A stretch of 28,647 nucleotides of DNA, from assembly GCA_041591635.1 (NCBI GenBank), contig JBFHRO010000013.1:1-28647 (forward strand), given 5' to 3'. The position numbers were made by a program, and so were the translations under genes. Of this stretch, positions 8,001 through 14,709 are shown one piece after another. Every line of letters begins with the position of its first letter. Within the stretch, counting starts at the first letter, position 1. The notes under the pieces were generated by a model that did not search any database, had not been told where the DNA came from, and saw only the letters and a list, made by a program, of their open reading frames with translations. The DNA comes from JACKOD01 sp041591635. Lineage in GTDB: Bacteria; Pseudomonadota; Gammaproteobacteria; Pseudomonadales; Oleiphilaceae.

Positions 8001-9548
8001 TTAGCCAGGGTTGGTCATGGCGGCAGGCAGAAAAGGTCGAATTTCCATGGCCATGGTCGCGGTAACGTTTACCTTGGGCTGATAGGCTCGCTGGGCTGCA
8101 TCGTAGTACCGGTGAACGTAAATGAACGAGAGCGCCAGCCAAAGCACCAAGGCTACCGCTGAACTGGTATCAACAGTCAGGCACTGGCGATCAAACCGGC
8201 TGTAAAGCGTTCGAGTCAGTCCGCAAATGAACAGCCCCAGCAATACGCCACCCGCCACATCGCTAAACCAGTGCACACCAAGGTACAAACGGCTGATACA
8301 CACCAGCAGTACAGGGAGCGCGCAGGCCAGATAGACGAGCCAACGTTGTCTGAGGGCAACCTCCCGAGCCATAAAGGCGCCCAGCAGCCCCCAGAAGACC
8401 ATGCTGCCACTGCCATGCCCGCTGGGGAACGAAAAGGATTTTGGCGGAAACAGCGCCAGGTCTGGGCGGGGAATGGCAAAGCCTGCTTTGAAGCCATGGG
8501 TGAGCAAGGCGATACAGATGCCTGCCAGAGCGACGTGTACGGCAGCGGCGTAAAAGCCACGAAAGGCCAGCAAACCAATAAACAGCGGCATGATCCAGAA
8601 CAGGTAGCGATCATCGCCAATCAGGGTCAGTACCAGCATAAAGGGTTCAAACAGCGGCGCACGCAGCACCTGGAAGAAGTTCACGACTGCCAGATCCAGT
8701 GGGCGCAACCAAGGGGTGTGAGTAACAATCAGCGCCAAAAGCAGGAAGCTTAGGCCGGATGTCAGTGTCAGAAGCAGTGACGAGAGCGGGAATTCGCCGC
8801 CGGTTTTGGCTGGCAGCATCGCCGCGTCAGTGAGCTTTTGCGGCTGCATGGGGGTGGCGAGGGCGCGCCAAAACCGGTGGCCTGCGTTGTAGCGCACCAG
8901 CCAGCTATGGGTTTTTCGATAGAGGACTCCACCGGGATTGATGGCCCAGTGCAGTCGTACCATGAGAAAGAACAGGCCCGAGAGAATGGCCAGACTGATG
9001 GCTAAGACCGGAAAGAAATGCTCGGGCAAGGGGACTTCCAGGGTGATGGATGCTCCCACCAGAAAGCCCGGCAATACGTAAAGCGGTGCCCAGCCCAGCG
9101 CAGAGAGCAGATTAAAGCCCACAAACCGCTTTACCGGCATGTGCAACATGCCTGCGACCAGCGGCAGTATGGGGCGCAGAGGGCCAATGAATCGGCCAAT
9201 GAGAATGCTTTTGCCGCCGTGTTTGCGGAAAAAGGCTTCGCCGCTGGCAAGCAAAGAGGGATAGTTGCGCACTGGCCACAGGTGGGGGATGCGATGCTTG
9301 CAGGTGTGGCCAATAAAAAAACTCAGACCATCGCCGGCAACAGCACCCCAAAATGCCCAGATCAGCGCTTCGTACAGGGATAGCGCTCCGCTGCCGGCCA
9401 GGGCGCTGGCCATAAACAGCATCACCACGCCAGGCACAATAACGCCGGCAATCGCCAGTGATTCAACAAAGGCAATCAAGAATATGGCCAAGCTGATCCA
9501 GCCGGGATTTGCTCTCAGCCAGTCCATGAGAATTTCGAAATCGAACAT
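8001..9548 (-). CDS. DedA-PAP2 fusion membrane protein
   Basis: This inner-membrane protein of 515 residues joins two lipid-handling domains. Residues about 1-205 are a DedA (SNARE-associated) domain with the early ES...GVIVPG segment and GRFIGPLRPILPLVAGM. Residues about 270-480 are a PAP2 phosphatase with all three signature motifs: KAGFAIPRP, PSGH (His378) and SRLYLGVHWFSD (His426), so catalysis is plausible. DedA proteins include undecaprenyl-phosphate translocases, and PAP2 enzymes include undecaprenyl-pyrophosphate and phosphatidylglycerophosphate phosphatases; a carrier-lipid recycling role is therefore my inference. The ATG at 9548 is preferred over an in-frame TTG at 9584. It lies 67 bases after the second GGDEF gene on the same strand, perhaps co-transcribed. 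Further helices follow the PAP2 motifs. The substrate is unproven. Confidence 0.9.
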   Translation of the reverse strand: MFDFEILMDWLRANPGWISLAIFLIAFVESLAIAGVIVPGVVMLFMASALAGSGALSLYEALIWAFWGAVAGDGLSFFIGHTCKHRIPHLWPVRNYPSLLASGEAFFRKHGGKSILIGRFIGPLRPILPLVAGMLHMPVKRFVGFNLLSALGWAPLYVLPGFLVGASITLEVPLPEHFFPVLAISLAILSGLFFLMVRLHWAINPGGVLYRKTHSWLVRYNAGHRFWRALATPMQPQKLTDAAMLPAKTGGEFPLSSLLLTLTSGLSFLLLALIVTHTPWLRPLDLAVVNFFQVLRAPLFEPFMLVLTLIGDDRYLFWIMPLFIGLLAFRGFYAAAVHVALAGICIALLTHGFKAGFAIPRPDLALFPPKSFSFPSGHGSGSMVFWGLLGAFMAREVALRQRWLVYLACALPVLLVCISRLYLGVHWFSDVAGGVLLGLFICGLTRTLYSRFDRQCLTVDTSSAVALVLWLALSFIYVHRYYDAAQRAYQPKVNVTATMAMEIRPFLPAAMTNPG

Positions 9549-9615
9549 GATTTCTCGGAAGAAAATGCCTTGGTGATGGCTCAAGCCACCGAGAGTTCAT
9601 CCCTCGGATGTCGGC

Positions 9616-10605
9616 TCAATGTAAAAAATGACTGACGCGATTATGCCCATTCTTTTGGGCTTCAGACAGCGCCGTTTGTGCTTCTGAAATTAAAGATTGT
9701 ACATCTTTGGTGTCTGAAGTAAGGCTGGAACAGCCGAGGCTCACCGTAAGATGCTCGATGCCTTGCCAGCCATGTTCGCCTGCCTGGCGGCGAATTCGTT
9801 CAGCAATGACGAGCACCCCTTCCTCGGGTGTGTTGGGAAGCAGCAGATAGAAGCGACGCGTGCCGTCGTAGTAATGACTGTCACCGGCGCGGATCATTCC
9901 CTTAAGCATTTCCGACAGTTGTGCTGCAAGCGCTTTGCCGCTGTGCTGGCCATTGAGTGCAATGAACTGATCGAGATAATCCACTTCCAGCGCAATGATC
10001 GATAATGGCAGGCTGGAATCGTCGGCGCGGTGGATTTCCTTGTCCAGTGTGCGTTCGAAATGGCGCATATTGTAGGCGCCGGTGCCTGCATCGTGAATCG
10101 AGAGCTCCACCAAAGAGCGACTGCGGTGATGGTGCAGCCAGGCATAAAGCATGGCAATTCCACCCAGCATGGCATAGCTGGCGGCAAAGGCGATGGCGGT
10201 GAAGGTATTGTCATAATTCCAGATCACCAGACTTGCCAGCACCAATAAGCCGGTGTTGAAGCGTGCAGCCTGGCGTAAGGGGAGAATAAGAAAGCTTAGA
10301 AGGCACAAGGGATACAGGCTGAACTTGGCCTCGCGGACATGAGCCGGAATGTCACTGACGATGAGCAGCGCTGTGGCGACAAGAATCAGGCCATGAACCG
10401 CCTCTCGCACGTTGACGCGCTTTTGGACCCAGCTAAGTCCGCTGCCGGCAGCACAGAGCACAAAAACGATCAGCGCCGTGTACACCAGCTCATACAGGCC
10501 GTAGAGGTAGTTCTCGTAGGCCAGAAGCAACGCGGCCATCGCGGTGAGGCCATAGACGAGTATGCGTGTATGTGGTTTGAGATGGGTGGAGGACGTTTGA
10601 TTCAT
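9616..10605 (-). CDS. Membrane protein with degenerate GGDEF domain (second of tandem pair)
   Basis: The product has 329 residues: about five or six membrane helices (roughly 15-165), then a GGDEF-type domain to the end. The entry motif is kept in modified form (HDAGTGAYNMRHFE) and an aspartate remains in ALEVDYLDQF. The signature itself reads DGTRRF (247-252) where active diguanylate cyclases have RYGGDEF, so the catalytic acidic pair is replaced by arginines. The closing LTVSLGCSS and ALSEAQKNGHNRV fit the fold. It is therefore unlikely to make cyclic-di-GMP and may sense GTP or act as a partner. The start ATG at 10605 is 19 bases after the stop of the upstream paralogue, so the two are probably co-transcribed. 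The ligand of the membrane domain is unknown. Confidence 0.85.
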   Translation of the reverse strand: MNQTSSTHLKPHTRILVYGLTAMAALLLAYENYLYGLYELVYTALIVFVLCAAGSGLSWVQKRVNVREAVHGLILVATALLIVSDIPAHVREAKFSLYPLCLLSFLILPLRQAARFNTGLLVLASLVIWNYDNTFTAIAFAASYAMLGGIAMLYAWLHHHRSRSLVELSIHDAGTGAYNMRHFERTLDKEIHRADDSSLPLSIIALEVDYLDQFIALNGQHSGKALAAQLSEMLKGMIRAGDSHYYDGTRRFYLLLPNTPEEGVLVIAERIRRQAGEHGWQGIEHLTVSLGCSSLTSDTKDVQSLISEAQTALSEAQKNGHNRVSHFLH

Positions 10606-10624
10606 CAAAGTGAGTTTCCACAGA

Positions 10625-11599
10625 TTATTCGTTATCGTTACTGGTCCACAACTGGCAGTGGTTGCTTTTTTCAGTCTGGGAGCTGTGCAGTGCCTGCAGA
10701 GCGTTGGCCACCAGCGCTGCCGCATCTTCACCCACATTGACCGTTGTGATGCCGATGCTGACCGAGACTTTATGTTCGTTGGTACTGAGCTGCTTGCGCA
10801 GATTGACGCGCAGCTTTTCTGCCGCCTTCAGGCCCTGCTTGGCACCGGTATTGGGCATAAGCAGCAGAAATTCATCGGTTTTTAACCGGTAGTAGCTGTC
10901 AAATGCGCGCAACTGCTGATTGAGGCATTGCCCCAGCAGATTCAGGCGCTGATCCCGCAAGACCTGATCCGCCGGGTTTTCATTGTCAATGCCCAGCGCC
11001 AGCACGGCCAGGCCAGTGCCTTCGCGCTCTGAGCGTTGAATTTCTTTCTCGAGATCGGCGTAGAGGTGTTCGGGGGTCAGTGCCAGCGTCAGATCATCGG
11101 TGCGGGTCAGGGGTTTCAGGGCCTGTTCGCGAGCCTCGCGCAGGTAAACGAACACCCCGGTGAGCGCCCCGCAAAGCACGAAGTTGATGATCACCTGCAT
11201 GCGTTCAAGTGCGTCAAAAAACAGCCAGCCGAGAACGACAAAGGCAAGGCTGTAAAGTGCGGCCAGCCGTATGGCGCGGGGCAGCGGATAAAACAGAAAC
11301 AGCAATAGCGGCACGACAAAGCTCCAGGCTTCGACCAGAGGGTTCAGTCCGATCATGCTGATCAAGGTGGCTGCGCACAGAAAGATGACGATCAGATGGG
11401 CCAGCGGGCCGTGCTCGTGAGGCTCGGCAAGCCGGTGCCGGGTGCTGCTGAGCCCCAGTAAAAGCGCAAACGCCAGCGCCGTAAGCGCGATGGGAGTGTG
11501 GCCAAACAACAGGCCGGTAATGCCGACGAATCCTGCCAGCAGCGACGACCAGACGTATACTCTGGATTGCAGCAGTAAACTGATTTCGGTTTGTGACAT
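10625..11599 (-). CDS. Membrane protein with degenerate GGDEF domain (first of tandem pair)
   Basis: The product has 324 residues: an N-terminal block of about six membrane helices (to about 165) and a C-terminal GGDEF-type domain. The signature is RLKTDEF, with Lys240-Thr241 in place of the two glycines that bind GTP while Asp242-Glu243-Phe244 remain. The fold otherwise looks intact: AVLALGID, LLLMPNTGAKQGLKAAEKLR and VSVSIGITTVNVGED. Loss of the glycines predicts weak or no cyclase activity. The ATG at 11599 is chosen because the upstream extension lacks membrane-protein character. The C-terminal domain and the segment NPLVEAWSFVVPLLLFLFYP resemble the next gene in layout, suggesting ancient duplication. 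It is divergent from proA with a 207-base gap. Confidence 0.85.
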   Translation of the reverse strand: MSQTEISLLLQSRVYVWSSLLAGFVGITGLLFGHTPIALTALAFALLLGLSSTRHRLAEPHEHGPLAHLIVIFLCAATLISMIGLNPLVEAWSFVVPLLLFLFYPLPRAIRLAALYSLAFVVLGWLFFDALERMQVIINFVLCGALTGVFVYLREAREQALKPLTRTDDLTLALTPEHLYADLEKEIQRSEREGTGLAVLALGIDNENPADQVLRDQRLNLLGQCLNQQLRAFDSYYRLKTDEFLLLMPNTGAKQGLKAAEKLRVNLRKQLSTNEHKVSVSIGITTVNVGEDAAALVANALQALHSSQTEKSNHCQLWTSNDNE

Positions 11600-11730
11600 A
11601 GTGAAATTCCAGGGTGCTTGTATCTGATCCTGCCGGTGCGGGCCGAGCCTGGCGCGCGCCTGTTCTTTAGCCAAGTTGTTAGCCAAGCGGGAAAACCGTG
11701 GAAGGTACATCCTTTCCTGTGTTTACAGGT

Positions 11731-11736
11731 TATAAT
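11731..11736 (+). promoter_or_regulatory. Probable -10 box for the proA operon
   Basis: A perfect TATAAT lies 70 bases before the proA start. The -35 position (11708-11713, CATCCT) is poor. It is the best promoter candidate for the long core operon that starts with proA. Evidence is limited to the hexamer and context. Confidence 0.45.
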
Positions 11737-11806
11737 AGCCCGTTTAAAGGCAGAGATGCCCAATTTTGTGCCCGATAGTCTTATTACGGAGTGACTTGAA
11801 CTAGCA

Positions 11807-13066
11807 ATGACGGATATCACTACTTATATGTCCGAAATCGGACAGCAGGCTCGTGTTGCGGCAGCCGCAATGGCCCGATCCAGCACTGCCGCAAAAAATC
11901 AGGCGCTACTGGCCATGGCACAGGCGCTGGATGATGCAAGGATAGCGCTGACACAAGCCAATGCCAAAGATCTGGACGCCGGTCGGGCCAACGGTCTGGA
12001 TGAGGCCATGCTGGATCGCCTTGCGCTTACCCCTTCGCGCATTGATGGCATGATCGCGGGCTTGCGTCAGGTCGCCGCACTGCCTGATCCGGTGGGTACC
12101 ATTGATGACATGAAATTCATGCCATCGGGAATCCAGGTAGGACGCATGCGCGTGCCCCTTGGTGTGATCGGAATCATTTATGAATCGCGCCCCAATGTGA
12201 CGGCCGAGGCGGCGAGTCTGTGCCTGAAAGCCGGCAATGCCGCCATTTTGCGTGGCGGATCAGAAGCGATTCACTCCAATCGCGCGATTGCCGACTGCAT
12301 TGCCCAGGGGCTGAAGGTTGCCGGGTTGCCCGAACAGGCCATTCAGGTTGTGGGCACGACCGACCGCGCGGCGGTGGGGGCGCTCATCACCATGCCGCAG
12401 TATGTGGATGTTATCGTTCCGCGCGGTGGCAAGGGATTGATCGAACGCATCAGCCGCGAGGCTCGGGTGCCTGTTATCAAGCACCTGGACGGGATCTGTC
12501 ATGTGTATATCGATCGGGATGCCGACCGGGAGAAAGCCATTCGTATCGCCATCAATGCCAAAACCCATCGCTACGGCACCTGTAACACCATGGAAACACT
12601 CCTGGTAGCAGCCTCGGTCGCCTCTGAGCTGTTGCCCGAGCTGGCAGCACGTTACGGTGAAAAGGGGGTGGAACTGCGGGGATGTCCCCAGACCATGGCC
12701 CTGTTGCCACAGGCAGTACCTGCCACCGAAGATGACTGGTCGACCGAATATCTGGCACCGATTCTGGCGATAAAGGTGGTGGCAGGGCTTGACGAGGCCA
12801 TTGAACATATCAACGGCTACGGATCGCATCATACCGATGCCATAGTTACCGAGAACTATAGCCATGGCCGGCGCTTTATCACTGAGGTGGATTCCAGTTC
12901 GGTGATGATCAATGCGTCAACACGCTTTGCCGACGGTTTTGAATATGGTTTGGGGGCAGAGATCGGCATTTCCACAGACAAGATTCATGCCCGCGGCCCG
13001 GTTGGACTGGAAGGATTGACCTCGCAGAAGTTTGTAGTGTTCGGCGACGGTCACGTGCGTCAGTGA
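11807..13066 (+). CDS. proA: Gamma-glutamyl phosphate reductase
   Basis: This cytosolic enzyme reduces gamma-glutamyl phosphate to glutamate semialdehyde with NADPH, the second step of proline synthesis from glutamate. The 419-residue length matches the family (E. coli 417). Visible features are the N-terminal helical segment, IGIIYESRPNVTAEAASLCLKAGN, RGGSEAIHSN, the catalytic cysteine Cys259 in HRYGTCNTMET, and SSVMINASTRFADGFEYGLGAEIGIST near the end. The ATG at 11807 is the first start after an in-frame stop; a GGAG sits 15 bases upstream, longer than ideal. proB is not nearby. nadD follows after 16 bases, the same neighbour as in pseudomonads, so this is the first gene of the core block. 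Confidence 0.97.
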   Translation: MTDITTYMSEIGQQARVAAAAMARSSTAAKNQALLAMAQALDDARIALTQANAKDLDAGRANGLDEAMLDRLALTPSRIDGMIAGLRQVAALPDPVGTIDDMKFMPSGIQVGRMRVPLGVIGIIYESRPNVTAEAASLCLKAGNAAILRGGSEAIHSNRAIADCIAQGLKVAGLPEQAIQVVGTTDRAAVGALITMPQYVDVIVPRGGKGLIERISREARVPVIKHLDGICHVYIDRDADREKAIRIAINAKTHRYGTCNTMETLLVAASVASELLPELAARYGEKGVELRGCPQTMALLPQAVPATEDDWSTEYLAPILAIKVVAGLDEAIEHINGYGSHHTDAIVTENYSHGRRFITEVDSSSVMINASTRFADGFEYGLGAEIGISTDKIHARGPVGLEGLTSQKFVVFGDGHVRQ

Positions 13067-13082
13067 TGGCCAGGAAGCGCGC

Positions 13083-13709
13083 ATGAAAGTAGTGATGGGA
13101 GGCACCTTTGATCCCGTACACCATGGCCATTTGCGCATGGCGCTGGAAGTGCGCGAGGCGCTGAAGGCAGAGGTGGTCGATCTGCTTCCCTGCTACCAGC
13201 CTGTACACCGTGCCACCCCGGGTACCCCGTTGCAGCACCGCCTTGCCATGCTGGAACGGGTGGTTGAGCAGGATCCGGCGCTGCGCATCGACACCAGCGA
13301 GATCTGCCGCGAGGGGCCATCCTATATGGTGGATACGCTGCGGTCGCTGCGTCTGGGCCTGGGTGAAACACCGCTGGTGCTGGTCATGGGTATGGATGCG
13401 TTCGCACACTTTGATTCCTGGCATCAGTGGCAGGCGATTCCCGAGTTGGCGCATTTGCTGATCGTGCATCGCCCGCCGGGAGCATTGCCAGCCAACGGTG
13501 CTGTCTTCTCGCTGCTAAAGGAGAGGCAGGTATCGGAGGTCGGCTCCCTCGCCGAAGGCCCAGGCGGTCGTATTTGTATGTTGCCGACCACCTCTCTGGA
13601 AATTTCGAGTACCGATATCCGCGCCCGGATTGGCGCCGGTCAATCGGCCCGATACTTGTTGCCGGAAACTGTATGGGCCTATATTCAGGAGCAGGGATTA
13701 TATTGTTGA
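13083..13709 (+). CDS. nadD: Nicotinate-nucleotide adenylyltransferase
   Basis: This cytosolic enzyme transfers AMP from ATP to nicotinate mononucleotide, giving deamido-NAD in NAD synthesis. The 208-residue protein begins with the nucleotidyltransferase motif GGTFDPVHHGHLR (residues 6-18), holds MGMDAFAHFDSWHQW in the middle, and ends with the second nucleotide motif EISSTDIRARI. The length matches the usual 200-215. AGGAAG at 13072-13077 is five bases from the ATG. The gene begins 16 bases after proA and ends 127 bases before rsfS. Confidence 0.97.
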   Translation: MKVVMGGTFDPVHHGHLRMALEVREALKAEVVDLLPCYQPVHRATPGTPLQHRLAMLERVVEQDPALRIDTSEICREGPSYMVDTLRSLRLGLGETPLVLVMGMDAFAHFDSWHQWQAIPELAHLLIVHRPPGALPANGAVFSLLKERQVSEVGSLAEGPGGRICMLPTTSLEISSTDIRARIGAGQSARYLLPETVWAYIQEQGLYC

Positions 13710-13836
13710 ATTCGTATCAGCAAATCTTGGTTGCCGTGGAAAAAACGTCCAGGCATTGAATCTGAATCGTGTTATCGCGTCAGGAGGCAGTGTCCATTTT
13801 GAAATCAAAACGATTGCGTTCTAACTAGTGAAGCCT

Positions 13837-14184
13837 ATGCAAACAGAAAACTTGAAAGCCGTGGTAGTAAAAGCCCTTGAGGACATGAAAGGCAAAGATA
13901 TCAGTGTGCTGGATGTCAGAGAGAAAACCAGTGTTACCGATTACATGGTCATTGCCTGCGGTACCTCGAACCGCCATGTAAAATCGTTGGCCGACAACGT
14001 GGTGGATGAAGCCAAAGCCAACGGCCATCGGCCCTTGGGGATCGAAGGCGGCGGAACCAGTGACTGGGTTCTGGTGGACCTGGGCGATATTGTTGTGCAT
14101 GTCATGATGCCGGCTACGCGGGAATTTTATGATCTCGAGCGTTTCTGGCGTGATATACCCCGTTCGGATGCAGTGTCTGAATAA
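13837..14184 (+). CDS. rsfS: Ribosomal silencing factor RsfS
   Basis: RsfS binds protein L14 of the large ribosomal subunit, blocks subunit joining and slows translation in stationary phase or starvation. The 115-residue product has the family core: LKAVVVKALEDMKGKDISVL, TDYMVIACGTSNRHVKSLAD, PLGIEGGGTSDWVLVDLGD, VVHVM, and ends LERFWRD as relatives do. I chose the ATG at 13837 because MQTENLKAVVV aligns with the E. coli start; a GTG at 13828 is in frame. The ribosome site (GTGAAG) is weak. A 127-base gap after nadD holds an AGGAGG (13783-13788) that serves no obvious reading frame. rlmH follows after 30 bases. Confidence 0.96.
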   Translation: MQTENLKAVVVKALEDMKGKDISVLDVREKTSVTDYMVIACGTSNRHVKSLADNVVDEAKANGHRPLGIEGGGTSDWVLVDLGDIVVHVMMPATREFYDLERFWRDIPRSDAVSE

Positions 14185-14214
14185 GACTCCGCGTTTTGTG
14201 CGAGAGGGGCCAAT

Positions 14215-14682
14215 ATGCGGATCAGAATCATTGCCGTAGGTACCAAAATGCCCGGCTGGGTAACCGAGGGGTTCAGGGAATACGCCAGACGCATGCCGGC
14301 CGAGGCCGCGCTGGATTTGATCGAGATCCCGCTATCGCCGCGGGGCAAAAACACCGATATTGCACGGGCGATACAGCAGGAAGGTGAACTGATTCTGGGA
14401 GCCATTGCGCCTTCGGATCGGGTCATTGCGCTTGAGGTCAAGGGGCAGAACTGGAGCACCACGCGTCTGGCCGGCCTCTTCTGTGACTGGCAAATGGAGG
14501 GGCGCAACCTGTGTCTGCTGATCGGCGGCCCCGATGGTCTTTCGGACGCTTGCCGGACGCGGGCGGACCAGCTCTGGTCGTTGTCGGCATTGACCTTGCC
14601 CCACCCGCTGGTGCGCATCATTCTGGCCGAACAGCTCTACCGTGCCTGGAGTATTACCCGAAATCATCCCTATCACCGTTAG
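14215..14682 (+). CDS. rlmH: 23S rRNA pseudouridine-1915 N3-methyltransferase
   Basis: RlmH is a SPOUT-class dimeric methyltransferase that uses S-adenosylmethionine to methylate pseudouridine 1915 in helix 69 of 23S rRNA in assembled ribosomes. The 155-residue length equals E. coli. Visible marks are the start MRIRIIAVGTKMPGWV, the cofactor-knot sequence LLIGGPDGL, the segment LTLPHPLVRIILAEQLYRAW and the invariant C-terminal HPYHR. A GAGGGG lies just upstream of the ATG. It sits 30 bases after rsfS, the usual pairing in proteobacteria, and is followed by mrdA. Confidence 0.98.
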   Translation: MRIRIIAVGTKMPGWVTEGFREYARRMPAEAALDLIEIPLSPRGKNTDIARAIQQEGELILGAIAPSDRVIALEVKGQNWSTTRLAGLFCDWQMEGRNLCLLIGGPDGLSDACRTRADQLWSLSALTLPHPLVRIILAEQLYRAWSITRNHPYHR

Positions 14683-14709
14683 TTGGCAGTCGTTACCAGG
14701 AACAGGTTT

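Noticed and set aside
9549..9615. Imperfect hairpin between the second GGDEF gene and DedA-PAP2
   Set aside because: Only a 5-bp inner stem with a bulged outer part and no T-run; too weak to call a terminator.
13783..13827. Strong AGGAGG with a possible short TTG-started peptide before rsfS
   Set aside because: The resulting frame is about nine codons and overlaps nothing meaningful; likely an orphan ribosome-site-like sequence.
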